Source of the DNA: Alphaproteobacteria bacterium
GTDB taxonomy: Bacteria; Pseudomonadota; Alphaproteobacteria; UBA8366
Assembly (NCBI GenBank): GCA_028281325.1
Contig: JANQKC010000006.1
Span: 62,001-126,000 of the forward strand
DNA: 64,000 nucleotides
Direction of reading: 5' to 3'
Shown here in pieces: positions 25,540 through 33,524 of this stretch. The translations under genes and the position numbers were made by a program. How positions within the stretch are numbered: the first letter of the stretch is position 1; each line of letters begins with the position of its first letter. The notes under the pieces are model-generated. The model was not told the origin of the DNA and ran no database searches. It saw only the letters and a list, made by a program, of their open reading frames with translations.

Positions 25540-25989
25540 ATGAAACGCCTGCATGTCCATGTGACGGTAAAAGACCTCGACGAATCGATCGGCTTCTATT
25601 CGACGCTGTTCGGATCCACACCGACGGTCACGGAATCCGACTACGCCAAATGGATGCTCGACGATCCAAGCGTCAACTTCGCGATCTCCGAACGCTGCGG
25701 CGTGACGCCGGGCCTGAGCCATCTGGGCATTCAGGTCGACGAAGAGAGTGAGCTGTCGGAGCTGGCCGACCGTCTCGAGGAGGCCGGGCGGCCCATCGTC
25801 GAGCAAAAATCGGCGCAGTGCTGCTATGCCGAGGGCGACAAGGCGTGGATTTCCGACCCGCAGGACATTGCCTGGGAAACCTTCCGCACCTTCGGGCAGA
25901 TCACCGTGTATGGCGAAGACCGGGTGAAGCGCGAGGCGTTGTCGGCGGACGAATCGACCGCCTGCTGCCCGCAAACGACGGAACTATAG
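25540..25989 (+). CDS. arsI: ArsI-like C-As lyase (VOC fold)
   Basis: A 149-residue vicinal-oxygen-chelate enzyme. RLHVHVTVKDLDESIGFYSTLFG opens the first beta-alpha-beta module. SAQCCYAEGDKAWISDP contains the vicinal cysteine pair (94-95) by which ArsI and CadI hold trivalent organoarsenicals, and His61 and the Glu of WETFRTFG fit as iron ligands. The expected reaction is Fe(II)- and oxygen-dependent removal of the methyl or aryl group, giving arsenite. The tail ends in another Cys pair (STACCPQTTEL). No arsenite pump is adjacent, so efflux must be encoded elsewhere. Confidence 0.85.
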   Translation: MKRLHVHVTVKDLDESIGFYSTLFGSTPTVTESDYAKWMLDDPSVNFAISERCGVTPGLSHLGIQVDEESELSELADRLEEAGRPIVEQKSAQCCYAEGDKAWISDPQDIAWETFRTFGQITVYGEDRVKREALSADESTACCPQTTEL

Positions 25990-26028
25990 ACCCGGTGCCC
26001 GGGTGGGGCCGCGGGGGCGCAAGAAACC

Positions 26029-26057
26029 TTGCAAACCCCCGCCACCTCGGCTATACA
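26029..26057 (+). promoter_or_regulatory. Predicted rpmE promoter
   Basis: TTGCAA, 17 bases, then TATACA. The expected start near 26064 leaves a 20-base leader containing GGAG. It lies 40 bases after arsI, so rpmE is probably transcribed independently. Confidence 0.5.
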
Positions 26058-26083
26058 GCCGCCCGAGCTTTGGAGCCTGAATG

Positions 26084-26308
26084 ATGAAAAAAGACGCCCA
26101 TCCGGATTATCACGAGATCACGGTCCAGTTGACCGACGGCACCAGCTACAAGACGTTTTCGACCTGGGGCAAGCCCGGCGATACGCTGAAGCTGGAAATC
26201 GACCCGAAGTCGCACCCGGCGTGGACCGGCGTGCACCGCTTGGTCGATAGCGGCGGCCAGTTGGCCAAGTTCAACAAGCGGTTCGAGGGTTTCGGCCTGA
26301 AATCCTGA
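26084..26308 (+). CDS. rpmE: 50S ribosomal protein L31
   Basis: A 74-residue ribosomal protein: [24 protein letters not shown], then the conserved [19 protein letters not shown] and FNKRFEGFG. It lacks the zinc-binding cysteines of other L31 types, as is usual in alphaproteobacteria. Two ATGs are adjacent (26081, 26084); the second matches the family N-terminus and stands 8 bases from GGAG. A strong terminator follows, so it forms a single-gene unit. Confidence 0.97.
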   Translation: MKKDAHPDYHEITVQLTDGTSYKTFSTWGKPGDTLKLEIDPKSHPAWTGVHRLVDSGGQLAKFNKRFEGFGLKS

Positions 26309-26330
26309 CGATTCGTCCGCTGAAACGACG

Positions 26331-26355
26331 AAAGGCGCCTTTAGGCGCCTTTTTT
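26331..26355 (+). terminator. Rho-independent terminator after rpmE
   Basis: A 9-base stem (AAAGGCGCC with GGCGCCTTT) closes a TTTA loop and runs into six T residues. It ends 22 bases before the convergent rcdA stop; as the stem is flanked by A and T runs it may work in both directions. Confidence 0.9.
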
Positions 26356-26377
26356 GATGCCGGACTCCCGATGTTTC

Positions 26378-26782
26378 TTAGTCGGCAGCGGCAAGCTGCT
26401 GATCCAAGCGGTTGATCCGCAGATACAGATCGTGGCTGCGCTCCAACAAACGGCGAAGCTGGATCGGCAGGATGTCATAGTCGGCACGCCCACGGTCGAG
26501 GCACATTTTCTGCCCGCCCAGGCGATAGGTGTGTTTCGCCGCCTGTTCCGGTGTCATTTCCTCCAGATAGACGGCTTTCTGCGTCAACAGCCAAGCCATG
26601 ACCTGGGTCAGACGGGTGGTCAGCCGCATCGTCTCGACGCTGATGACCATCTGATATGCTTGACTGGCGTTCTTGCGAACCTCCGGAACCTTGGTCCCGA
26701 TATAGTCGCGAGACTCGATCAAGAGATCATACGCCTCCTCATAGGTTGTCTCGAGCAAGAATGCCGATTGCGCCTTTTGCAC
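26378..26782 (-). CDS. rcdA: RcdA-like protease adaptor (DUF1465)
   Basis: A 134-residue helical protein of the DUF1465 family, which contains Caulobacter RcdA, an adaptor that with CpdR and PopA brings CtrA to ClpXP at the G1-S transition. SAFLLETTYEEAYDLLIESRDYI and YQMVISVETMRLTTRLTQVMAWLLTQKAV are the conserved helices. The likely start is a GTG at 26782, with GGGAG 10 bases upstream. It is convergent with rpmE. Its presence implies CtrA-type cell-cycle control, though outside Caulobacter the targets may differ. Confidence 0.85.
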   Translation of the reverse strand: MQKAQSAFLLETTYEEAYDLLIESRDYIGTKVPEVRKNASQAYQMVISVETMRLTTRLTQVMAWLLTQKAVYLEEMTPEQAAKHTYRLGGQKMCLDRGRADYDILPIQLRRLLERSHDLYLRINRLDQQLAAAD

Positions 26783-26980
26783 GGGCCGGCGTCTCCCTTG
26801 TTACACGGTGTCCCTGGGGTCTTTCGGGCGGATTTCTCCGTCCGCGCCCTTACTCGTAAGTATAAAGCCTGCGGTGCGGGGGTGAACCACTAAGCTTTTA
26901 TTATTATTAGTTAATCAAATCCGGCCGTCACACGGAATTAAGCGCTATCCCTTTGGTACGAGAGGCGGAATCGCCGATAT

Positions 26981-27009
26981 CTTGACAAGCGCGGCACGCA
27001 TTCCCACGT
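26981..27009 (+). promoter_or_regulatory. Predicted sigma-32 (RpoH) promoter of hsp20
   Basis: CTTGACA, then CCCACGT after a 16-base gap measured from CTTGAC. This fits the alphaproteobacterial heat-shock consensus (CTTG, then CCCATNT-like). A start near 27016 gives a leader of about 100 bases before hsp20. Confidence 0.5.
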
Positions 27010-27076
27010 AACTTCTGTCACCCGATGCCCAATGCGGGTCGGGCGGCATTTGAACCGGAGTTCGGCCATTTGGCGG

Positions 27077-27106
27077 CTCCTTAATCCCGTATCGCTTGCA
27101 AGGAGG
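27077..27106 (+). promoter_or_regulatory. Candidate RNA thermometer masking the hsp20 ribosome-binding site
   Basis: CTCCTT (27077-27082) is fully complementary to AAGGAG (27100-27105), the ribosome-binding site of hsp20, with a 17-base loop between them. Pairing would hide the site at low temperature. Small heat-shock genes in alphaproteobacteria often carry ROSE-type thermometers, so this is plausible, but the short stem might also be chance. Confidence 0.4.
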
Positions 27107-27114
27107 ATATGGCA

Positions 27115-27576
27115 ATGCGTAGGTACGATTTTTCACCCCTTTTCCGCAGCTCCGTTGGGTTCGACCATCTGGCTCGGGTTCTCGATAACGTTTCCGGCGA
27201 ACAGGCCACCGGTTACCCGCCCTACAATATCGAGAAGACCGGCGACGATTCCTACCGGGTCACCATGGCGGTCGCCGGATTCGGGGAAAACGACATCGAC
27301 ATCAGAACCCAGGACAACAAGCTCGTGATCGCCGGCCGCGTCGAGAAGAGCGAGGACGACGAGTCCCGCGCCTTCCTGCACCGCGGCATCGCCGAACGGG
27401 CCTTCGAGCGCACCTTCAGCCTCGCCGACCACGTCAAGGTCTCGACGGCGTCGCTTGAGAACGGGCTTCTGCATGTCGAACTCGTCCGCGAGGTGCCAGA
27501 GGCCATGAAGCCCCGCACCATCGCGATCACCACCGGCAAGGGCAAGACGGCCAAGATCGAGAAGAAGGCCGCCTAA
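27115..27576 (+). CDS. Hsp20/alpha-crystallin family small heat-shock protein
   Basis: A 153-residue chaperone close to IbpA/HspA: MRRYDFSPLFRSSVGFDHL at the N-terminus, an alpha-crystallin domain (about 35-125) with YPPYNIEKTGDDSYRVTMAVAGF and a late ASLENGLLHVELVREVPE. It should hold unfolding proteins in oligomers. The start is the second in-frame ATG (27115): AGGAGG is 8 bases from it but only 2 from the ATG at 27109, and the family begins here. A heat-shock-type promoter and a possible thermometer lie upstream and a terminator downstream. Confidence 0.94.
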   Translation: MRRYDFSPLFRSSVGFDHLARVLDNVSGEQATGYPPYNIEKTGDDSYRVTMAVAGFGENDIDIRTQDNKLVIAGRVEKSEDDESRAFLHRGIAERAFERTFSLADHVKVSTASLENGLLHVELVREVPEAMKPRTIAITTGKGKTAKIEKKAA

Positions 27577-27604
27577 CCTTGACCCGGCAAACGTCCTAAC
27601 CGTT

Positions 27605-27638
27605 AACGCGCCCCGCATCGTCGGGGCGCGTTTCGTTT
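27605..27638 (+). terminator. Rho-independent terminator after hsp20
   Basis: ACGCGCCCCG and CGGGGCGCGT form a perfect 10-base stem (11 with the flanking A-T pair) around a six-base loop, followed by a T-rich tail. It stands between convergent hsp20 and the thioesterase gene. Confidence 0.88.
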
Positions 27639-27660
27639 GAGCGCCGTGACCCGTCGCGGA

Positions 27661-28107
27661 CTAGCAGTCTTCGGGCACGATCAATGTCGCCATCACCGCC
27701 CGTACCGGATCGGGAATCCGGACCGGCCGCCGGTTCTCGCGGTCCACATAGACATGAATGAAATGACCGATGGCAGCGGCGTCGGGATCGTGCTTGCGGA
27801 ACAATCCGACTTCATAGGTCACGCTGGAATTACCCAGCTTCGCGATCCGCAGGCCCGCCTCGACCACCTCGGGAAAGGCCAGTTCCTTGAGGAATTGGCA
27901 TTTGGTCTCGACGACGATGCCGAAGATTTCACCGACGGCGTAGTCGAGCACGCCATGCTCCATGAGATGCCCGTTCACCGCCGTGTCGAAGTAGGAATAG
28001 TAGACGACGTTGTTGACATGGCCGTAGACGTCGTTGTCCATCCAGCGGGTCGGAATGGCGCGGAAATGCGGGTAATGTCCGCGCTCCTTGGGGTCGGAAC
28101 TGCTCAC
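27661..28107 (-). CDS. YbgC/FadM-type acyl-CoA thioesterase
   Basis: A 148-residue hotdog thioesterase. TRWMDNDVYGHVNNVVYYSYFDTAVN contains the catalytic Asp in the expected place. It would cleave cytoplasmic acyl-CoA. The start is a GTG at 28107 that overlaps the stop of the upstream hydrolase (GTGA), with AGGAGA eight bases before it, so translation is coupled. Pairing with an alpha/beta hydrolase suggests they work on related esters. Confidence 0.9.
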   Translation of the reverse strand: MSSSDPKERGHYPHFRAIPTRWMDNDVYGHVNNVVYYSYFDTAVNGHLMEHGVLDYAVGEIFGIVVETKCQFLKELAFPEVVEAGLRIAKLGNSSVTYEVGLFRKHDPDAAAIGHFIHVYVDRENRRPVRIPDPVRAVMATLIVPEDC

Positions 28108-28883
28108 GATCTGGTCTCCTGCACGGCCAACAACGCCTCGACGCAGGCGCCCGGCGCTTCAAGCATCATCATATGCCCGGTTTCCGACAATACGGTCCGG
28201 CCGGCGTCCTTGGCCGCGTGAAGCAACGGCTCCGCCTTATCGGGCGGCGTCATCCGGTCCTCTTCCCCCAACACCAGCAGCATCGGACAGGCAACGTCCG
28301 ACGCCATCGCTTCCGCATCGCGATAAGCGTTGCAGGCCGCGAAATCCGCATACAACGCCCCCGCCGGCGCGCCGGTCACGCAAGCCGCGACCTGCGGCCC
28401 CACATCCCCTTGCGCAGCCCGACCGATCCCCCATTTCGCGATCAACGCCGCGGCTTTGGGATCGTTCGCTTGCGCCATCGCCAGGAGATCCGGATGAACC
28501 GGCATCTGCGACGCTACACCCATCAGCACCGCCGCGGAGACCGCTTGCGGATGCCGGGCCGCCAGGTCGAGGACGACTAGGGCCCCCATCGAATGCCCCA
28601 CGGCGACGACGGGCGCTTTGCCCAGTTCATCGATTGCATCGGCCAGCCAATCCGCCATCTCGCCGATCGTACAGAGCGGGGCGCCGGCGCTCCCTCCATG
28701 GCCCGGCAGATCAACCGCCAGCCAGGGCCGCCCGGCCGCCGTAAGCGCATTTGTTATCGGGGTCCAGACCGTGTGGTCCATCCCGGCGCCATGCAGGAAC
28801 AGCGTGACCGGCGCGTTCGTGCCGGTGTTCGGCACAACGCCTGCTATGCGGACGTTCTGGCCGCGGACGGATACATTTTCCAT
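28104..28883 (-). CDS. Alpha/beta hydrolase
   Basis: A 259-residue alpha/beta hydrolase. VTLFLHGAGMDHTVW holds the oxyanion-hole His-Gly, VAVGHSMGALV the nucleophile Ser, ALGEEDRMTPP-type residues the acid (LVLGEEDRMTPPDKAE) and SETGHMMMLEAP the His. No signal peptide. It overlaps the thioesterase by four bases and is first in a two-gene operon. The substrate is not evident; carboxylesters, lactones or thioesters are all possible. Confidence 0.9.
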   Translation of the reverse strand: MENVSVRGQNVRIAGVVPNTGTNAPVTLFLHGAGMDHTVWTPITNALTAAGRPWLAVDLPGHGGSAGAPLCTIGEMADWLADAIDELGKAPVVAVGHSMGALVVLDLAARHPQAVSAAVLMGVASQMPVHPDLLAMAQANDPKAAALIAKWGIGRAAQGDVGPQVAACVTGAPAGALYADFAACNAYRDAEAMASDVACPMLLVLGEEDRMTPPDKAEPLLHAAKDAGRTVLSETGHMMMLEAPGACVEALLAVQETRS

Positions 28884-28974
28884 GTCTCACCGCTTCGGAC
28901 TTTTGCAGACTGCGTCACCGCGGCGACAGTATCGACAGCGCGACGGCGGCTCAATGGTGCGGGATGATCTGCGG

Positions 28975-29003
28975 AAAAAAAAGCCGAGCCCAGAGGGCTC
29001 GGC
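28975..29003 (-). terminator. Rho-independent terminator on the minus strand
   Basis: GCCGAGCCC and GGGCTCGGC form a perfect 9-base stem with a 3-base loop; read on the minus strand it is followed by eight T residues. It lies 92 bases before the hydrolase start and about 250 bases after the DUF1192 stop, so it ends either a long 3' tail or a separate small RNA. Confidence 0.92.
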
Positions 29004-29100
29004 AAGAGACAGGGAGGTATCAAGTACTAAGTGGATCCGAGAGACCCACGTGAGGCACTTAAGTGGCACAAGTGTGCTGGCCCTGTTATCGCCTCAAACC
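28975..29100 (-). ncRNA. Candidate structured small RNA
   Basis: No gene fits this stretch, yet it ends in a strong terminator and folds on paper. Helices on the minus strand: ACAGGG (29081-29086) with CCCTGT (29009-29014) closing the whole; GCAC-ACTT-GTGC; TAAGTG (29056-29061) with CACTTA (29028-29033); GGGTC with GATCC inside it. An unpaired CCTCCC just before the closing strand resembles the anti-Shine-Dalgarno loops of alphaproteobacterial trans-acting sRNAs. The 5' end near 29100 is a guess. It could instead be the 3' untranslated part of the DUF1192 mRNA. Confidence 0.45.
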
Positions 29101-29256
29101 CCTAACAAAATGTTAACGGCTCGCGCACCGGCAAGATTTTCATAACTATTTGATTTTACGACTATTTATCGGTCAAACCGTCTTTCAGAACGGCCCTCGC
29201 GCCGATGGAAACGCCGGAATTTAGCGTTTATTCGCGGCGGCCAGCGTCCGGCCCGC
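29101..29256. other. Intergenic, no gene seen
   Basis: The stretch between the small-RNA candidate and DUF1192 is relatively AT-rich in its middle (29130-29175). A short inverted repeat TAACA/TGTTA lies at 29103-29116. A promoter for the small RNA should be here, but I cannot point to a convincing pair of boxes. Confidence 0.4.
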
Positions 29257-29439
29257 CTATCTCTTGAAAACGTCCTCGGCCGCGCTGCGATGATCCTTCT
29301 TGGCGGCGATTTCCGCCCGCGCCCGCTCGATCTCGGCTTCCATTTCGGCGATGTAATCCTCCAGAGCGTCGATGGACATCACTTCCAGGTCTTTCGGTTT
29401 CTTCCGCTGGGTTCGCGGTTCAAGATCCTGTTCTTCCAT
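29257..29439 (-). CDS. DUF1192 family small protein
   Basis: A 60-residue protein: a charged head with RTQRKKPKDLEVMSIDALEDYI and a coiled-coil helix AEMEAEIERARAEIAAKKDHRSAAEDVFK. The final K-K-x-x-R-S-A-A-E-x-x-F-K is the DUF1192 signature. GGAGGAA precedes the ATG at 29439. As in other alphaproteobacteria, it neighbours an NADPH:quinone oxidoreductase and the DUF1013 gene. Function is unknown. Confidence 0.88.
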   Translation of the reverse strand: MEEQDLEPRTQRKKPKDLEVMSIDALEDYIAEMEAEIERARAEIAAKKDHRSAAEDVFKR

Positions 29440-29549
29440 GATTTCCTCCGTCGAATCGCGCTGCCGTCTTGCAAGTGTGGTGGCTAGCGGCTAGACCTGC
29501 AACCCTGCTTTCACAAATTCATATCGACCAGGACTCCAGGTAATCCCTC

Positions 29550-30545
29550 ATGACCTTGCCGGATTCAATGACCGTTATCGAAGTGCCCGAAGCGGGCGAC
29601 GCGGACGCCATGACCGTGGGCACGCGCCCGGTGCCGACGCCGGGCCCGAAGGACGTACTGATCAAGGTTGCGGCCGCCGGCGTCAATCGGCCGGACGTGT
29701 TCCAACGCGCGGGCGCCTATCCGCCGCCGCCGGGCGCGACCGATCTGCTGGGCCTGGAAGTCGCCGGAACGGTGGCCGTGGTCGGCGACGCCGTCACCGA
29801 TTGGCGTGTCGGCGACGATGTCTGCGCCCTCACCCCGGGCGGTGGATATGCGGAATACTGCATCACCCCGGCGGCCCACTGCCTGCCGGTGCCCAAGGGA
29901 TACGACATGGTGCAGGCAGGGTCGCTGCCGGAAACCTTCTTTACGGTCTGGCACAACGTGTTCCAACGGGGCGGCCTGCAGGCGGGCGAGACCTTTCTGG
30001 TCCACGGCGGGTCGAGCGGGATCGGAACCACGGCGATCCAGCTCGCCAAGCAGTTCGGCGCAACGGTGATCACCACCGCCGGCAGCGCAGAGAAATGTAA
30101 AGCGTGCGAAGAGCTCGGCGCCGATCTCGCGATCAACTACCGCGAACAGGACTGGCCCGCCGTCGTCAAGGAATTCGCCGGCAAGAAAGGGGTCGACCTG
30201 ATCCTCGACATGGTCGGCGGCGACTACGTCCAGAAGAATCTGAGCTGCCTCGCCTGGGACGGGCGCATCGTCAATATCGCCTTTCTGAAAGGCTCCAAGG
30301 TCGAGGTCAATCTGGCGCTGTTCATGATCAAGCGGCAAACGATGACCGCGTCGACGCTGCGGCCGCAATCGGACGAGGCCAAGGCGGTGATGGCGCGGGA
30401 GCTGCGCGAAAAGGTCTGGCCGCTGCTCGACGAGGGCAAGATCCGCTCGATGGTCTACAAGACCTTCCCGTTGGCCGAGGTCTCGGACGCGCATCGGCTG
30501 ATGGAATCCAGCGCCCATATCGGCAAAATCATGCTGACCGTATGA
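29550..30545 (+). CDS. NAD(P)H-quinone oxidoreductase (zeta-crystallin/PIG3 family)
   Basis: A 331-residue medium-chain reductase without zinc ligands. AAGVNRPDVFQRAGAYPPPPGATDLLGLEVAGTV is typical of the PIG3 branch; the NADPH-binding loop is HGGSSGIGTTAIQLAKQFGA, and the second conserved part is GVDLILDMVGGDYVQKNLSCLAWDGRIV. It reduces quinones by one electron. It is divergent from DUF1192 and followed by trcR 142 bases later, a conserved alphaproteobacterial arrangement. Confidence 0.93.
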   Translation: MTLPDSMTVIEVPEAGDADAMTVGTRPVPTPGPKDVLIKVAAAGVNRPDVFQRAGAYPPPPGATDLLGLEVAGTVAVVGDAVTDWRVGDDVCALTPGGGYAEYCITPAAHCLPVPKGYDMVQAGSLPETFFTVWHNVFQRGGLQAGETFLVHGGSSGIGTTAIQLAKQFGATVITTAGSAEKCKACEELGADLAINYREQDWPAVVKEFAGKKGVDLILDMVGGDYVQKNLSCLAWDGRIVNIAFLKGSKVEVNLALFMIKRQTMTASTLRPQSDEAKAVMARELREKVWPLLDEGKIRSMVYKTFPLAEVSDAHRLMESSAHIGKIMLTV

Positions 30546-30687
30546 AAACCCTAGAAAATCAAAGCAAGATCACCACTTGCGGTCCGCCAAGCACGACCGC
30601 ATATTACACTCTCTGGCGCAATCAAACGGCGCGTATCGGCCGATCCGACCGTGTTCCGGACGGCGAAACCGTCTTTTGGGGGACTTC

Positions 30688-31365
30688 ATGAATAAACCAT
30701 TGATGCCAAAGGCGACTGCCGTATGGCTCGTCGAGAACACCGCCCTGACATTCGACCAAATCGCCGATTTCTGCGGTCTTCACATGCTTGAAGTCCAGGC
30801 GATCGCCGACGAGGAAGTCGCCATCGGCATGCAGGGGATGGACCCGATCGTCAACGGCCAGGTCACCAAGGAAGAAATTGAGCGTTGCGAAGGCGATCCC
30901 AGCGCCCGCCTCGCCATGTTGAAATCCGACATTCCGCAGCCCACGGCGCGCGGCACCGGGCCGCGATACACGCCCCTGTCGAAACGCCAGGACAAGCCGG
31001 ACGCCATCGCCTGGCTGTTGCGGCATTATCCCGAGCTGTCCGACGCGCAGATCGGCCGCCTGATCGGCACCACCAAGCCGACGATCAATGCGGTCCGCGA
31101 CCGGACCCATTGGAATTCGCCGAACCTGCGGCCGCGCAGCCCGGTGGAATTGGGCCTCAGCAAGCACGAAGATCTCAGCCTTGCGCTGGAAAAGGCGCAG
31201 AAGGCGGCGGCCCGCAAGGCCAAGCGCGAAGGAAAGCAGGCGCCGACGCCGAGCCAATTCCCACCGGCCGGGGAAGGCGCGGAGCCGAAGCCGGAGTTGT
31301 CCGGAGTCGAGCCGCAGTCCGATACGGCGGTGCCGCAGAATCCGTTCCACAACACCACGGATTGA
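30688..31365 (+). CDS. trcR: TrcR-type cell-cycle regulator (DUF1013)
   Basis: A 225-residue DUF1013 protein. KATAVWLVENTALTFDQIADFCGLHMLEVQAIAD is a helix-turn-helix-like N-terminal region, and DAIAWLLRHYPELSDAQIGRLIGTTKPTINAVRDRTHWN is a second. The last 60 residues are Lys-, Ala- and Pro-rich and probably unstructured. Members are conserved throughout alphaproteobacteria and annotated as cell-cycle transcription regulators. The start at 30688 follows GGGGGA; longer in-frame codons upstream do not match the family. Confidence 0.87.
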   Translation: MNKPLMPKATAVWLVENTALTFDQIADFCGLHMLEVQAIADEEVAIGMQGMDPIVNGQVTKEEIERCEGDPSARLAMLKSDIPQPTARGTGPRYTPLSKRQDKPDAIAWLLRHYPELSDAQIGRLIGTTKPTINAVRDRTHWNSPNLRPRSPVELGLSKHEDLSLALEKAQKAAARKAKREGKQAPTPSQFPPAGEGAEPKPELSGVEPQSDTAVPQNPFHNTTD

Positions 31366-31403
31366 TCGATCGTTCGGCTGCCGCGGGAAAACCGATGTCC
31401 CGT

Positions 31404-33305
31404 TCAGGTCCGCGCGTAGCCGACGGTCTTCAGCGCGCCTTCGATCTCGTCCAGGATGACCGGGTCGTCGATGGTGGCCGGCATGTTATAGGCCTCGGAA
31501 TCGGCGATCTTCTGCATCGTGCCGCGTAGGATCTTGCCCGACCGCGTCTTCGGCAGACGGTCGACGACCGTGACCGTCTTGAGCGCCGCGACCGGACCGA
31601 TTTCCTGGCGCACCAGTTTGATCGCCTCGTCGATGATGTCCTTCTCGTCGCGCGCGACGCCGGCGTTGAGCACCAGGAAGCCGAGCGGCAACTGCCCCTT
31701 GAGCTGATCCGCAACGCCGATCACGGCGCATTCCGCCACATCCGGGTGCGACGCCAACACTTCCTCGATCGCCCCCGTCGACAACCGATGCCCCGCCACG
31801 TTGATAACGTCGTCGGTGCGGGTCATGACGAAGATGTAATCGTCCTCGTCCATATACCCGGCATCGCCGGTTTTATAGTAACCGGGAAACTCGGCCATGT
31901 AGGACTCGATGTACCGGTCCGACGCATTCCATAGATTCGGGAAGCCGGAGGGCGGCAACGGCAGCTTGACGCAGATCGCCCCCATCTCGCCGCGCGGCAC
32001 TTCCGAACCGTCGTTGTCGAGGATCTGCACGTCGTAGCCCGGCGCGGCCCGCGTCGGCGAGCCGGCCTTGACCGGCAACATCTCGATACCGATGCAGTTG
32101 GCCCCGATCGACCAACCGGTTTCCGTCTGCCACCAGTGATCGATCACCGGTACTTTCAGGTTGTTCTCGGCCCAATGCAGCGTATCGGGATCGGTCCGCT
32201 CCCCCGCCAGGAACAGCGTGCGGAAACGGCTGAGGTCATAGTCCTTGATCAGCTTGCCGTCCGGGTCCTCCCGCTTGATCGCGCGGAACGCGGTCGGCGC
32301 GGTGAACATCACGCTCACTTTATGGTCCGAGATCACGCGCCAGAACACGCCGGCGTCGGGCGTACCGACCGGCTTGCCCTCGAACAGGATCGTCGTGCTG
32401 CCATGGAACAGCGGCGCGTAGACGATATAGGAATGCCCGACGACCCAGCCGACATCCGACGCCGCCCAATAGACTTCTCCGGGCTCGACGCCGTAGATAT
32501 TCTTCATCGACCATTTCAGGGCGACGATATGCCCGCCGGTATCGCGGATGACGCCCTTGGGCTTACCGGTCGTGCCCGAGGTATAGAGGATGTAGAGCGG
32601 ATCGGTCGCCTTGACCGGCACGCAATCCGCGGGGCTGGCGGCGGCCACCGCGTCCCGCCAATCCACATCCCGGCCCGCCACCGGCGCCACCGGGTGCTGT
32701 TCGCGCTGCAACAAAACGACCCGATCGATCTTGTGTTTCGCCAGGTCGATCGCCTCGGACACCATCGGCATGTATTCGACGATGCGGCCGGGCTCGATGC
32801 CGCATGTGGCGGTGACGATCAGCTTGGCTTCGGAATCGTCGATCCGGGTCGCGAGCTCCTGCGGCGCGAACCCGCCGAACACGACGCAGTGGACCGCGCC
32901 GATCCGCGCGCAGGCGAGCATGGCGATCGCCGCCTCGGGCACCATCGGCATATACACGATCACCCGGTCCCCATAGGCGACGCCCTGCGCCCGCAGGACG
33001 CCGGCGAAGCGCGCGACCTGATCCTGCAACTCTGCATAGGTGATCTTGCGCTGCACGCCGCCGGTGATCGGGCTGTCGTAGATGATCGCGTTCTGATCGG
33101 CGCGGCCACCCTCCACATGGCGGTCGACCGCGTTGTAGCAGGTGTTGGTCTCCGCGCCAGGGAACCATCGATAGAAGGGCGGATTGCTGTCGTCCAGCAC
33201 CTTGTCCCAGCGCTTGTACCAATGCACGTCCTCGGCCGCCTCGGCCCAAAACCCCTCGGGATCGTTTAAGGAACGGGTGTAGATTTCATCGAATTTACCG
33301 GTCAT
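31404..33305 (-). CDS. prpE: Propionyl-CoA synthetase-like acyl-CoA synthetase
   Basis: A 633-residue AMP-forming ligase: propionate (or acetate), ATP and CoA give the acyl-CoA. Core motifs are YILYTSGTTGKPKGVIRDTGG (P-loop), VIDHWWQTETGWSIG, YYKTGDAGYMDEDDYIFVMTRTDDVINVAGHRLSTGAIEE and KTRSGKILRGTM, with the Lys that is acetylated in this family. The N-terminal EDVHWYKRWDKVLDDSNPPFYRWFPGAETNTCYNAVDRH matches PrpE better than Acs. It is divergent from another acyl-CoA synthetase. Confidence 0.92.
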   Translation of the reverse strand: MTGKFDEIYTRSLNDPEGFWAEAAEDVHWYKRWDKVLDDSNPPFYRWFPGAETNTCYNAVDRHVEGGRADQNAIIYDSPITGGVQRKITYAELQDQVARFAGVLRAQGVAYGDRVIVYMPMVPEAAIAMLACARIGAVHCVVFGGFAPQELATRIDDSEAKLIVTATCGIEPGRIVEYMPMVSEAIDLAKHKIDRVVLLQREQHPVAPVAGRDVDWRDAVAAASPADCVPVKATDPLYILYTSGTTGKPKGVIRDTGGHIVALKWSMKNIYGVEPGEVYWAASDVGWVVGHSYIVYAPLFHGSTTILFEGKPVGTPDAGVFWRVISDHKVSVMFTAPTAFRAIKREDPDGKLIKDYDLSRFRTLFLAGERTDPDTLHWAENNLKVPVIDHWWQTETGWSIGANCIGIEMLPVKAGSPTRAAPGYDVQILDNDGSEVPRGEMGAICVKLPLPPSGFPNLWNASDRYIESYMAEFPGYYKTGDAGYMDEDDYIFVMTRTDDVINVAGHRLSTGAIEEVLASHPDVAECAVIGVADQLKGQLPLGFLVLNAGVARDEKDIIDEAIKLVRQEIGPVAALKTVTVVDRLPKTRSGKILRGTMQKIADSEAYNMPATIDDPVILDEIEGALKTVGYART

Positions 33306-33524
33306 GACCGACCACCTTTTTTGAAGCTCATCAACCCTGCCGCCCGGCCCGTGCGCGGGGTCGTTTTCAGCCGCCCCGCCCTACGCTGCGCTGCCGCCGG
33401 CGCATGCACGAACGAATATAGGATGCGCGCGGCCTTTGCAAAACACCAGCCGCATCCCGCATAGTGCGCAAGACGCAACCGGAGCGCGGAGAAACCGCGC
33501 CCATCGACCGTGGGAGTATCCGCC

